Below the pieces are notes generated by a model, which had not been told where the DNA came from, did no database searches, and saw nothing but the letters and a program-made list of their open reading frames with translations. Shown here one piece after another: positions 51,528 through 60,971 of a DNA stretch of 64,000 nt. Position 1 is the first letter of the stretch, and every line of letters starts with the position of its first letter. The position numbers and the translations under genes are program-made. The stretch is from Paenibacillus taiwanensis DSM 18679 (lineage in GTDB: Bacteria; Bacillota; Bacilli; Paenibacillales; Paenibacillaceae). The stretch covers positions 459,705 through 523,704 of the forward strand of contig NZ_KE384306.1 of assembly GCF_000425125.1 (NCBI RefSeq), given 5' to 3'.

Positions 51528-52070
51528 ATGGTTCCAGACACACAACTACAGCAAACGTCCGGTTTCGATTACATGGGTAGCTTGATTACCGTACTGTTAT
51601 CACTGGCTGTCATTATTATTCTCATCGTGCTATTTATCAAGTTGTTAAGCCGGAAAAATAAAATGTGGCAGATGAACCAGAGTATTCGTACGTTAGGCGG
51701 AACCGGACTAGGACAAAACAAGTCGCTGCAGGTGGTCGAAGTAGGAGATGTTGTATACTTGCTCGGTGTTGGTGATGATATCACCTTGATCGACAAAGTA
51801 AGCGATCCTGAGCAGGTTGCACATCTTTTATCTACATTTGAACGAGTACAGGTGGCACAAGGCGCTCTGCCTGTCTCTGTCTCGACATGGATCAACCAAT
51901 TACGTAATAAGAGACGCTCCCACACGGATAATGCTGCGCCTCATCAAGAAGAGACGGACTCATCATCTGTATCCTTTCACGAGATGCTTCATGTGAAGCT
52001 GGAGAAACAGCCTGATCGCAGCGCTCGCGTGGAACGATTGTTGAATGACAATACCAAAGAAGATCGGTAG
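51528..52070 (+). CDS. fliO: Flagellar export apparatus protein FliO (FliZ)
   Basis: 180 aa. A single membrane helix (LITVLLSLAVIIILIVLFIKLL) is followed by a small basic domain with the FliO-like pattern (MNQSIRTLGGTGLGQNKSLQVVEVGDVVYLLGVGDDITLIDKV) and a variable charged tail. B. subtilis calls this gene fliZ. It assists assembly of FliP rings. Confidence 0.88.
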   Translation: MVPDTQLQQTSGFDYMGSLITVLLSLAVIIILIVLFIKLLSRKNKMWQMNQSIRTLGGTGLGQNKSLQVVEVGDVVYLLGVGDDITLIDKVSDPEQVAHLLSTFERVQVAQGALPVSVSTWINQLRNKRRSHTDNAAPHQEETDSSSVSFHEMLHVKLEKQPDRSARVERLLNDNTKEDR

Positions 52071-52078
52071 ATGGATTC

Positions 52079-52834
52079 ATGAAGAAGAAATGCTTAGTTG
52101 CTCTGACTGCAATGACCCTATTTTCTTGCTTTGCAGCCAATTGGGCGGGAGCAGCTCCTGTCATTCCCGGGATCGATATTAAGATCGGAGATGGCGGAGC
52201 ACAGTCGGGCGTAACGTCAATGTCATTAGTGCTGTTAATTACGGTATTGAGTCTGGCTCCGGCTATTCTCATCCTCATGACTTCGTTCACTCGAATTGTG
52301 ATTGTTCTGGGCTTTGTTCGTACTTCTTTAGGTACCCAGCAGATGCCGCCCAATCAGGTGTTAATCGGCTTGGCGCTCTTTATGACATTGTTTGTGATGT
52401 CCCCAACATTAGGTCAAGTTAACGAAGTAGCGCTACAGCCTTATTTGAAGGGTGAAATTACCCAGACTGCTGCTTTAGAGAAAGCCGCAGTGCCAATGAA
52501 GAAATTTATGTTCTCTCATACGAGAGAGAAAGATTTACTTTTGTTTATGAAATATACGAAGACAGAGAAGCCAAAGTCATATGAAGATATCCCGATTACC
52601 GTATTAGTTCCTGCATATGCGATCAGTGAACTAAAGACGGCTTTCCAAATGGGGTTTATGATCTTTATACCGTTTTTGGTCGTTGATATGGTAGTAGCAA
52701 GTACCTTGATGTCGATGGGGATGATGATGCTGCCTCCGGTTATGATTTCATTACCTTTCAAAATACTGCTCTTCGTTATGGTAGATGGCTGGTATCTCGT
52801 TGTGAAGTCGCTCTTGATGAGCTTTAATACCTGA
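52079..52834 (+). CDS. fliP: Flagellar export gate protein FliP
   Basis: 251 aa with a cleavable signal peptide (CLVALTAMTLFSCFAANWAGA) and four membrane helices. Signatures: LAPAILILMTSFTRIVIVLGFVRTSLGTQQMPPNQVLIGLALFMTLFVM and the C-terminal MSMGMMMLPPVMISLPFKILLFVMVDGW. Five copies form the export gate core with FliQ and FliR. Confidence 0.97.
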   Translation: MKKKCLVALTAMTLFSCFAANWAGAAPVIPGIDIKIGDGGAQSGVTSMSLVLLITVLSLAPAILILMTSFTRIVIVLGFVRTSLGTQQMPPNQVLIGLALFMTLFVMSPTLGQVNEVALQPYLKGEITQTAALEKAAVPMKKFMFSHTREKDLLLFMKYTKTEKPKSYEDIPITVLVPAYAISELKTAFQMGFMIFIPFLVVDMVVASTLMSMGMMMLPPVMISLPFKILLFVMVDGWYLVVKSLLMSFNT

Positions 52835-52906
52835 AGATGCTGCTTGACAATTCGGCAGTGATTCACGCGTGAATATCATTAGTGAGTGCAGGGAAGGGAT
52901 CAGTCG

Positions 52907-53176
52907 ATGAGTGCAGAGTTTATTATCGGATTGGCCGGCCAAGCAGTATTTGCTGTATTAAAGATCAGTGCTCCAATGCTCATTGTAGCTTTGGTAGTCG
53001 GCTTGTTAATTAGTATATTTCAAGCGACAACCCAGATTCAAGAACAGACGCTTGCGTTTGTTCCAAAGATTGTCGCCGTGTTTATTATTATTTTAATTTT
53101 TGGACCGTGGATATTAACCACAATGATAGATTTTGCGTTTAATATTCTTAACAATTTGCATCAATATATCGGTTAG
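52907..53176 (+). CDS. fliQ: Flagellar export gate protein FliQ
   Basis: 89 aa, two membrane helices; APMLIVALVVGLLISIFQATTQIQEQTLAFVPKI is the family signature. A GTG at 52886 is in frame, but GGAAGGGA spaces to ATG 52907, which also gives the usual 89 aa. Confidence 0.96.
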   Translation: MSAEFIIGLAGQAVFAVLKISAPMLIVALVVGLLISIFQATTQIQEQTLAFVPKIVAVFIIILIFGPWILTTMIDFAFNILNNLHQYIG

Positions 53177-53187
53177 GCTGTGGAACC

Positions 53188-53979
53188 ATGGAAATCGTAA
53201 CTCAGGCGTTCCCTGTTTTTTTGCTTATGTTGTGTCGAATTAGCGCGTTCTTTGTCGCAGCACCTGTCTTTTCTTCGCGAGGCGTGCCGAATATGTTTAA
53301 GATTGGACTCGCTTTTTTTATCAGCATCATCGCCTATTTATTGTTTGGCCTGGGGCATAGTGTCCCTACGGATGGCACGTACATAATTATTGTTGTCCGT
53401 GAGATATTGATAGGGTTGCTCATTGGATTTATTGCGCAGTTGTTTTTTACGATTGTGCAGATTGCGGGTTCCTTTATCGACATGCAAATTGGCTTCGGGA
53501 TCGCCAACGTTATCGATCCGCTCACTGGAGCTTCTGCACCGGTCATTGGTAATTTTAAGTATATATTCGTAGTGTTGCTCTTTCTTGGTATGAATGGTCA
53601 TCACTACTTTATTGACGGTGTGATGCAGAGCTTTAACTGGCTTCCCGTTAGCAACGATACTTTTTTTCAGCAGATCAGCAACGGCACTGTTCATCAGTTT
53701 GTACTGAAGTCGTTTGCTCAAGCGTTTATGATTGCGTTTCAAGTAGCTGCACCTTTAATAGTTGCATTGTTTTTAGCGGATATAGCGCTTGGATTCCTGG
53801 CTCGAACTGCTCCGCAGTTTAACGTGTTTGTCATTGGGATTCCATTCAAGATTATTATTGGTTTGGCTATGTTGCTACTAATTGTACCGGGATTTGTATA
53901 TGTGATGCAGCAAATATTTGAAACGTTGTTTAAAGCGATGGGCGAACTTCTGCGTGTGCTGCCGGGAACGGGGGCCTAA
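53188..53979 (+). CDS. fliR: Flagellar export gate protein FliR
   Basis: 263 aa, about six membrane helices. The pattern FLLMLCRISAFFVAAPVFSSRGVPNMFKIGLAF and IVREILIGLLIGFIAQLFF matches FliR. One copy closes the FliP5-FliQ4-FliR1 gate. flhB begins 5 bp later; in some species the two are fused. Confidence 0.96.
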   Translation: MEIVTQAFPVFLLMLCRISAFFVAAPVFSSRGVPNMFKIGLAFFISIIAYLLFGLGHSVPTDGTYIIIVVREILIGLLIGFIAQLFFTIVQIAGSFIDMQIGFGIANVIDPLTGASAPVIGNFKYIFVVLLFLGMNGHHYFIDGVMQSFNWLPVSNDTFFQQISNGTVHQFVLKSFAQAFMIAFQVAAPLIVALFLADIALGFLARTAPQFNVFVIGIPFKIIIGLAMLLLIVPGFVYVMQQIFETLFKAMGELLRVLPGTGA

Positions 53980-53983
53980 ATTA

Positions 53984-55087
53984 ATGGAACATGTACAACC
54001 TAAATATCGGCTCTCGTTAGATTTGCAGCTCTTTTCACAGGAGAAGACAGAAAAGGCAACACCTAAGAAACGCGATGATTCACGGAAAAAGGGGCAAGTT
54101 GCCAAAAGTATGGACCTTTCGGGGTCGTTCATTTTATTAATCTCCTTTATGAGTCTGTTTATGTTAGGCGGTTTTTTTAAGGAACGTCTAATATCGATGT
54201 TCAGTGATCCTTTACAGCATCGGCTTAACATGCAATTGTCAGTTAACAATATTGTGGACTATTTTGGCCACTTATTGGTCCAATTTCTAATTTTGCTCGC
54301 TCCAATCTTTATTGTTGCGGTTGTGATGGGATTGTTAGTGAATTACATGCAGATTGGTTTTCTATTTACAGGCGAGCCGCTCAAAATGCAATTCAGCAAA
54401 ATTGATCCGATCAAAGGGTTTAAAAACATTTTTTCCATGCGTTCAGTGGTCGAATTTCTTAAATCGATTATTAAGCTGACTGTAATTGGAGTGATTGCGT
54501 ACATATCCCTATGGGGGGAACGTGATCGAATCATTGAGCTTAGTCATGTACCGCTTGGTGGCATATTATCTTACACCGCAGAACTTACCGTCATACTAGG
54601 TATTAAGACCGGAGCAGCCTTAACGATTTTGGCCGTATTCGACTATATGTATCAGAAGTATGAATTCGAGAAGAGCATCAGGATGTCAAAGCAAGATATT
54701 AAAGATGAATATAAGAAGATGGAAGGCGATCCGCTAATTAAAGGAAAAATCAAGGAACGCCAGCGTCGAATGGCTCTTATGAGAATGATGCAGGAAGTTC
54801 CAAATGCGGACGTTGTCATCACGAACCCGACGCACTTCGCCATTGCCTTGCGTTATGAAGGTAATTCGATGGAGGCTCCTAAAGTGATTGCGAAAGGACA
54901 AGATTATGTCGCTCTGAAGATCAAAGCAATCGCACAGGAGAACGGCGTCATGACTATGGAGAATAGGCCACTCGCGCGAGCGTTATACGAGCGAACTGAA
55001 ATCGGCGATTCCATTCCGGCCGATTTGTTCCAAGCGGTCGCAGAAGTACTGGCATATGTATACAAATTAAAAGGCAAAGCAAAATGA
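53984..55087 (+). CDS. flhB: Flagellar export switch protein FlhB
   Basis: 367 aa. The N-terminus (LDLQLFSQEKTEKATPKKRDDSRKKGQVAKS) and four membrane helices are followed by the cytoplasmic domain with the self-cleaving N281-P282-T-H (ITNPTHFAIALRYE). Cleavage there, helped by FliK, switches export from rod/hook to filament proteins. A GTG-open frame from 53918 overlaps fliR but lacks FlhB homology; ATG 53984 fits. YlqH at 24.2 kb copies its C-terminal part. Confidence 0.97.
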   Translation: MEHVQPKYRLSLDLQLFSQEKTEKATPKKRDDSRKKGQVAKSMDLSGSFILLISFMSLFMLGGFFKERLISMFSDPLQHRLNMQLSVNNIVDYFGHLLVQFLILLAPIFIVAVVMGLLVNYMQIGFLFTGEPLKMQFSKIDPIKGFKNIFSMRSVVEFLKSIIKLTVIGVIAYISLWGERDRIIELSHVPLGGILSYTAELTVILGIKTGAALTILAVFDYMYQKYEFEKSIRMSKQDIKDEYKKMEGDPLIKGKIKERQRRMALMRMMQEVPNADVVITNPTHFAIALRYEGNSMEAPKVIAKGQDYVALKIKAIAQENGVMTMENRPLARALYERTEIGDSIPADLFQAVAEVLAYVYKLKGKAK

Positions 55088-55112
55088 GCGGACAGGGATG
55101 GAGGACAATTCC

Positions 55113-57152
55113 GTGAAAGCGAAAGCGAGAGACATATTCGTCTTGGTAGGCGTCATCGGCATCGTGTTAATGATGGTTTTGCCGATACCCAAAGTATTAT
55201 TGGATATTTTACTAATCATTAACATTTCAATAGCACTTATGATTTTGCTTATTGCGATGAATACGCGAGAAGCGTTGCAATTTTCCATCTTCCCAGCTTT
55301 GCTGTTGATCACAACGTTATTCCGGTTGTCTCTGAACATTTCGACCACGAAGCTGATTTTAAGTGAAGGGGAAGCAGGAGACGTCGTTCACACGTTTGGT
55401 GAGTGGATTACACAAGGAAACATTGCTGTAGGTATGGTCGTCTTTCTCATTCTAGTTATCGTTCAGTTTATCGTTATTACGAAAGGATCTGAGCGTGTCG
55501 CAGAGGTGGCTGCCCGTTTTACTTTGGATGCGATGCCAGGTAAGCAGATGGCGATTGATGCGGATCTGAACGCAGGTCTAATTAACGAGATGCAAGCGAA
55601 AGAACGACGTCAAAAAATTGAACGCGAAGCAGACTTCTTCGGGGCGATGGACGGTGCCAGTAAATTTGTTAAAGGTGATGCCATTGCAAGTATTATCATT
55701 CTTATTATTAATCTGTTGGGCGGATTTATTATAGGAATGGCCATGCATGGCATGGACTTCGGCACAGCAGCGCAGACTTATTCGATTCTGTCCATTGGTG
55801 ATGGACTTGTCAGCCAAATTCCAGCGCTACTTATTTCCACTGCTGCGGGCTTAATCGTTACACGATCCGCTTCGACAGGCAATCTGGCAGAGGATTTGAG
55901 CTCACAAGTACTTGCTTATCCTAAATTGTTGTATATTGTATCCGCTACAATTGCTATGCTGGGCTTATTTACACCAATCGGACCGCTTGCTACGTTACCA
56001 TTTGCAGGATTGCTTGGTTATGCGGGTTATCGAATGCAGCAGACGCTGGATCGAAATACGATATCTGAGGAGCAGCTTGAAGAAGAGCAGCAAATTGAAG
56101 AAGTTCGCAGCCCTGAAAGCGTCATTAACTTATTGCAGGTGGACCCGATCGAATTCGAATTCGGCTATGGCCTGATACCTCTTGCTGATGTTCAGCAGGG
56201 CGGGGATTTGCTAGATCGTATCATCATGATTCGTCGCCAATGTGCACTTGAGCTCGGATTGGTCGTTCCAGTTATTCGTATCCGTGACAACATTCAACTT
56301 AAACCTAACGAGTATGTTATCAAAATTAAGGGTAATGTTGTAGCTCGCGGGGAATTGCTGCTTAATCACTACTTGGCCATGAGTCCAGGGTATGATGATG
56401 AGACGGTTACAGGCATTGAAACCGTAGAACCTGCATTTGGGTTGCCCGCATTATGGGTAGACGAAACGATGAAGGAACGAGCAGAAATGTCTGGCTATAC
56501 GGTCGTTGACCCGCCATCTGTTGTAGCTACACATTTGACGGAAATGGTTAAGAAGCACGCGCATGAATTAATAGGCCGTCAAGAAACAAGGGCATTGGTT
56601 GATACAGTTAAAGAGCAATACCCTGCGATCGTGGATGAGTTGATACCGAATATTTTGTCTATCGGTGATGTACAGAAAGTACTTGCCAAGTTGTTGCGAG
56701 AGAAAATATCAATTCGGGATCTCGTATCTATTTTCGAAACATTGGCGGATTATGGATCTTACACCAAAGATCCCGACGTATTAACGGAGTATGTCAGACA
56801 AGCGTTAGCACGTCAAATTACACAGCAGTTTGCTGTACCAGGTGAAACACTTCGTGTCATCACAGTTGGGCCAACGCTGGAGAAGAAGATCGCAGACAGC
56901 GTGCAGCAAAATGAGCATGGTTCTTATTTGGCAATGGACCCAGGCACGACACAACAAGTGTTCCAACGGTTTCAAGAGCAGATTGGTCGGATTATTCAAT
57001 CCGGTTATCAGCCTATTGTGTTGGCATCTCCGACGATACGGATGTATCTTCGTCAGCTTATGGAACGTGCCATGCAGGATATTCCGGTATTGTCATATAA
57101 CGAATTAGAGCCAAATGTTGAAATTCAAAGCGTTGGAGTGGTGAATGTATGA
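55113..57152 (+). CDS. flhA: Flagellar export gate protein FlhA
   Basis: 679 aa. Eight N-terminal membrane helices with the conserved loop RVAEVAARFTLDAMPGKQMAIDADLNAG and READFFGAMDGASKFVKGDAIA are followed by a long cytoplasmic domain that docks FliI/FliJ and chaperones. ATG 55098 is possible, but GGAGG at 55100-55104 spaces to GTG 55113, which matches the family length (677 in B. subtilis). Confidence 0.96.
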   Translation: MKAKARDIFVLVGVIGIVLMMVLPIPKVLLDILLIINISIALMILLIAMNTREALQFSIFPALLLITTLFRLSLNISTTKLILSEGEAGDVVHTFGEWITQGNIAVGMVVFLILVIVQFIVITKGSERVAEVAARFTLDAMPGKQMAIDADLNAGLINEMQAKERRQKIEREADFFGAMDGASKFVKGDAIASIIILIINLLGGFIIGMAMHGMDFGTAAQTYSILSIGDGLVSQIPALLISTAAGLIVTRSASTGNLAEDLSSQVLAYPKLLYIVSATIAMLGLFTPIGPLATLPFAGLLGYAGYRMQQTLDRNTISEEQLEEEQQIEEVRSPESVINLLQVDPIEFEFGYGLIPLADVQQGGDLLDRIIMIRRQCALELGLVVPVIRIRDNIQLKPNEYVIKIKGNVVARGELLLNHYLAMSPGYDDETVTGIETVEPAFGLPALWVDETMKERAEMSGYTVVDPPSVVATHLTEMVKKHAHELIGRQETRALVDTVKEQYPAIVDELIPNILSIGDVQKVLAKLLREKISIRDLVSIFETLADYGSYTKDPDVLTEYVRQALARQITQQFAVPGETLRVITVGPTLEKKIADSVQQNEHGSYLAMDPGTTQQVFQRFQEQIGRIIQSGYQPIVLASPTIRMYLRQLMERAMQDIPVLSYNELEPNVEIQSVGVVNV

Positions 57153-58471
57153 GGGTGAAAAAATACCTGGTCGAGACGATGCCGGAGGCTATGAGCCAAA
57201 TTCGTCAAGAGTTAGGAAAGGACGCCGTCATTGTCAGCACTAAAGAGGTTAAAAGTGGCGGGATTCTAGGCATGTTTGCTAAAAAGATGATTGAAGTCAC
57301 AGCAGCCGTCGATGATTCGCCGGCTAAGCAGGCTCCACAGCCTAGGCCAGCAGCAAGACCGGCAGTTCCAGCCGCAATAGCTCGTAATGCCTATGCTGGC
57401 AAGCCACCTCATTCACCGCAGCCGCAGTCACCAGCTGTCACACAACGGAATGAGTCTGCCACACCTGCTGCTGATCCGTTGGATGAAGCACTGTTTAAGG
57501 ATTTGCTGCAAGATTTGCGTGGCGGTGGCGAAGCAAAGCCTGCTGCGCCCGTACAGACAGCACCAGCTACTATAACCAATTCCGTTAAGGCTCCTGTTAC
57601 ACAGCAGGAGCCTTGGCGGGATGAAATACGTGAAGTAAAAGAGATGGTCAAGTCCATGCTGCGCAAATCAGAGCATGAGAACTGGACCGCTTACGCGAAG
57701 CAACTAGAAACGCGATTGTCGGAGCAGGGCATTACTTCTGAGCTTAGCTACAGCATTATTGATCGTGCGATGTCAAGCTGTCGTACGGAAGGTTCCGCAC
57801 AACCGGCGCCAACGCTGCTTCACAGTCGTGTTGAAAGCGTGTTGGAAGAAACACTGTCGCGACAATGCAAATCAGGACTGTCTCGCAGCACAAAAGTGGT
57901 CTATTTTGTCGGTGCTACAGGGGTGGGCAAGACTACAACGATTGCCAAGTTGGCAGCGGATCAGATGTTCCATCATCAACGCAAGGTCGGATTTATTACT
58001 TCTGATACGTACCGGATAGCAGCTGTTGAACAGCTACGAACCTATGCGTCCATACTAAATGCGCCAATTGAAGTGGTTACTTCGCCTAATGATTTGCAGC
58101 GTGCATTGGTATCTTTGCAGGAGTGTGATCTCATTTTGATGGACACTGCTGGACGGAACTATCGCAACGATATGCATGTCAACGAGATTAATTCGATGTT
58201 GAAGCCTGTTGAAGGTTCCGAAACGTTTCTGGTGTTAAGTTTGACGTCGAAGACCGAAGACATGATGGCGATTATTAACCGGTTTGCGAAGCATACGATA
58301 GATCGCATTATTTTTACGAAAGCGGATGAAACCGACACTTGTGGTTCTATCGTTAATTTGACTGAGAAGACGGATATTCCATTTAGCTACGTGACTTGCG
58401 GTCAAAATGTGCCCGATGATATTAAACCGTTTGAGCCAAAGGAAATCATTCGTTTGCTGTTAGGGGATTGA
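57149..58471 (+). CDS. flhF: SRP-type GTPase FlhF
   Basis: 440 aa. The basic N-terminal B domain (MRVKKYLVETMPEAMSQIRQELGKDAVIVSTKEVK) is followed by a Pro/Ala/Gln-rich linker (~65-150), an N domain and the G domain with VGATGVGKTTTIAKLA, SDTYRIAAVEQLRTYA and DTAGRNY. The third SRP GTPase in this window after FtsY and Ffh. It places flagella and works with FlhG. Overlaps flhA by 4 bp (ATGA). Confidence 0.96.
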   Translation: MRVKKYLVETMPEAMSQIRQELGKDAVIVSTKEVKSGGILGMFAKKMIEVTAAVDDSPAKQAPQPRPAARPAVPAAIARNAYAGKPPHSPQPQSPAVTQRNESATPAADPLDEALFKDLLQDLRGGGEAKPAAPVQTAPATITNSVKAPVTQQEPWRDEIREVKEMVKSMLRKSEHENWTAYAKQLETRLSEQGITSELSYSIIDRAMSSCRTEGSAQPAPTLLHSRVESVLEETLSRQCKSGLSRSTKVVYFVGATGVGKTTTIAKLAADQMFHHQRKVGFITSDTYRIAAVEQLRTYASILNAPIEVVTSPNDLQRALVSLQECDLILMDTAGRNYRNDMHVNEINSMLKPVEGSETFLVLSLTSKTEDMMAIINRFAKHTIDRIIFTKADETDTCGSIVNLTEKTDIPFSYVTCGQNVPDDIKPFEPKEIIRLLLGD

Positions 58472-58475
58472 CAAC

Positions 58476-59369
58476 ATGATGGACCAAGCGCAAGCACTGC
58501 GCAGATTAGTTGCACGGTCAAATTCATCCGCCTCATCCGGTGGCGATCCAGCAACACGCCAGCATCGCACGAGGGTAATTACCGTAACTAGTGGTAAAGG
58601 CGGAGTAGGCAAGTCTAACTTTACGTTAAACTTTGCCATGATGCTGCAGGAGGCGGGGTACAGGACCTTAATATTTGATGCGGATATTGGCATGGCTAAT
58701 ATTGACGTGTTAATTGGTTCTCCTGCTTCTGTCAATTTGTATCATGTGCTTAGCGGCATGAAGCGTCTCGAAGATATCGTTCAGATCGGACCGAAAGGAA
58801 TTCACTACGTCCCAGGCGGTTCCGGTTTCCAAGATTTGTTGAACATGCCGGAAGAGTCGCTGGAATCTTTTCTGTCTGAGCTTGAGAATTGGGCTGAACG
58901 TTATGATGTTATCCTTTTTGATACAGGTGCAGGACTAAGCAAGGAAACGATCCGATTTGTGATGGCAGCCGATGAAACGTTCGTTATTACAACGCCTGAA
59001 CCGACAGCCATTGCAGATGCGTACGCCTTAATTAAAGTTGTGTATGGGATGTTCCCTGACACTAATTTTCGTCTAGTCGTCAATCGAATATCGGATTGGG
59101 CAGAGGGGCAGCAAACGGCTGAGCGTGTGACGTCCGTCGCCAGAAGGTTTTTACAGCTCGAAATTCCGGTACTTGGTTACATGTTTGACGATCCGCATGT
59201 GATGCAGGCCGTTAAGAAACAAACGCCGTTCTCCCTGCTGTATCCGAATATTCGGGTAACGGAACAGGTGAGACAGCTCGCCAGAGCTTATATGAGCAAT
59301 GGAGCACAGCCAAAGAACGATGGCGGAATGAAGAACTTTATTAGCAAGTGGTTAAAACGTTGGACATGA
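58476..59369 (+). CDS. flhG: MinD-like ATPase FlhG (YlxH)
   Basis: 297 aa. Deviant Walker A SGKGGVGKSNFTLN, DADIGMANIDVLIG and FDTGAGLSKET mark the MinD/FlhG family. The N-terminal DQAQALRRLVA is the conserved FlhF-activating helix. It controls flagellar number and pattern through FlhF and FliM/FliY. Confidence 0.96.
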   Translation: MMDQAQALRRLVARSNSSASSGGDPATRQHRTRVITVTSGKGGVGKSNFTLNFAMMLQEAGYRTLIFDADIGMANIDVLIGSPASVNLYHVLSGMKRLEDIVQIGPKGIHYVPGGSGFQDLLNMPEESLESFLSELENWAERYDVILFDTGAGLSKETIRFVMAADETFVITTPEPTAIADAYALIKVVYGMFPDTNFRLVVNRISDWAEGQQTAERVTSVARRFLQLEIPVLGYMFDDPHVMQAVKKQTPFSLLYPNIRVTEQVRQLARAYMSNGAQPKNDGGMKNFISKWLKRWT

Positions 59370-59476
59370 TTGTTGTAGTCGAAATGGCTCGTAACATGTA
59401 AGATGGAGATATAGCTAAGCAGCCATCCCACGATTCATCCATACGTATTCCATCACTAAGGAGTGTGTGGTAGATA

Positions 59477-60928
59477 ATGACAACAAAGAAGATTCTTGTC
59501 GTGGACGACTCGCCTTTCATGCGCACGATTATTTCAGATTTGATTGCGCTGGATACCGGCTTTAACATTGTTGGAACTGCTCGAAATGGGGTAGAGGCAC
59601 TGGAGCAAGTTAAGCTTCTTGCTCCAGATGCGGTGACGATGGATGTGGAAATGCCAATACGCAATGGATTGCAGGCGTTGCAAGGAATTATGGCTGAATG
59701 CCCAACACCTGTCATCATGCTGTCCAGTCTAACGGAAGAAGGGCGTCAAGAGACGTTATCTGCGCTTGAACTGGGTGCATTTGACTTTGTATGCAAGCCG
59801 AGTCCTACGAGCGGAAGTCAGGATATCCACAAAGTTGGGGAGATGCTGCATGAGAAGTTGCATGCTGCAATTCTTTCTCACGAACGGCGCCAACTACTAA
59901 AGAGAATGCGCGAAGAGTTATCGAAGTCGTATGCCCGTGAAAACGAAGCACGTCATCAGGTTAGCAAATCTAAGACGCTGGAAACGAAGCAGTCGACAAG
60001 TCATCATGAAACTCGCGTTTCCAAAGATACAGTTAACAGAGTACCCAAGTATGTGCCAAATGACAGCTCGACGAGCGTAAAGCAGCAGACGCTGCCTAAG
60101 TCCGTCTTACCTATGGCAAGTAAGTCTTTGCCAAACCAAGCAGCCACGCAGCAGCAAGAACCTGTTGAGCGCACAAAGCTTGGTGAGGAAAAGAAGTTAG
60201 CACCACGTGAATTAGGTGGAGTGGACTCTTTTGAGAAACGGCCAGCACGGAAGACGGAGCAGCCTGCCACTGGCAAGGAAGTTAAGCAAACTGTGGCAAC
60301 GGATACGGGAGGAAAGAAAGTCTCTAGCAGTTCGACTGCGAAAAGCTCTCAATTCAAACATATCGTAGCTGTAGGAACGTCAACCGGAGGACCAAGAGCT
60401 TTAAAGGAACTGCTGTCTCAGCTACCAGGCACACTTAAGGCACCTGTACTTATCGTGCAGCATATGCCACCGAATTTTACGAAGTCTTTGTCTCAACGGC
60501 TTCATTCTTATAGTGAACTTGAAGTAAGAGAAGCACAGCACGGCGATGTGCTTCAGGCGGGAGTGGCCTACCTTGCTCCTGGGGGTCAGCACATGACTGT
60601 CGTTATGCAAGCAGACGGCAGTTATGCAGTGTCACTGAACCGCCAAGAGCCGCGCAGCGGCCATCGGCCATCGGTAGACATGATGTTCGAGTCCTTACTT
60701 CCTTTTAAGCAGTTGCAGCGACATATCGTACTGCTGACGGGAATGGGGAGTGATGGTGCACGGTCGATGAGCAAGTTGTACGAGGAAGGGGTTCGTTCAA
60801 CCTTTGCCGAAAGTGAAGATTCATGCGTCGTATTCGGAATGCCAAGAGCCGCTATTGAATTAGGCTGCGTCTCACGTATCGTACCGATTCAAGATATGGC
60901 TCAAGAAATAGTCAGAGCAATCAACTAG
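59477..60928 (+). CDS. cheB: Chemotaxis response regulator protein-glutamate methylesterase CheB
   Basis: 483 aa, well above the usual ~350. The receiver domain (~1-125) has phosphorylation site Asp56 in DAVTMDVEMP. A linker of ~165 residues rich in Lys, Ser, Thr, Gln and Glu follows (~130-295), then the methylesterase with the catalytic triad Ser302 (VGTSTGGP), His329 (VQHMPP) and Asp426 (GMGSDGARSM). It removes methyl groups from receptors for adaptation. The enlarged linker is the odd feature. A 107-bp gap with no clear promoter separates it from flhG. Confidence 0.96.
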   Translation: MTTKKILVVDDSPFMRTIISDLIALDTGFNIVGTARNGVEALEQVKLLAPDAVTMDVEMPIRNGLQALQGIMAECPTPVIMLSSLTEEGRQETLSALELGAFDFVCKPSPTSGSQDIHKVGEMLHEKLHAAILSHERRQLLKRMREELSKSYARENEARHQVSKSKTLETKQSTSHHETRVSKDTVNRVPKYVPNDSSTSVKQQTLPKSVLPMASKSLPNQAATQQQEPVERTKLGEEKKLAPRELGGVDSFEKRPARKTEQPATGKEVKQTVATDTGGKKVSSSSTAKSSQFKHIVAVGTSTGGPRALKELLSQLPGTLKAPVLIVQHMPPNFTKSLSQRLHSYSELEVREAQHGDVLQAGVAYLAPGGQHMTVVMQADGSYAVSLNRQEPRSGHRPSVDMMFESLLPFKQLQRHIVLLTGMGSDGARSMSKLYEEGVRSTFAESEDSCVVFGMPRAAIELGCVSRIVPIQDMAQEIVRAIN

Positions 60929-60971
60929 CGGCTACAGCCGACGAGGATACTGTTTAAGGGGGTGTTCGAGC

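Noticed and set aside
53918-53983. Upstream start for flhB inside fliR
   Set aside because: The extension reads fliR in another frame with Cys-rich nonsense; the FlhB family start is ATG 53984.
55160-55195. Sigma-D-like GCCGATAC within flhA
   Set aside because: It lies inside coding sequence, the upstream TTAA is poorly spaced, and no downstream unit needs it.
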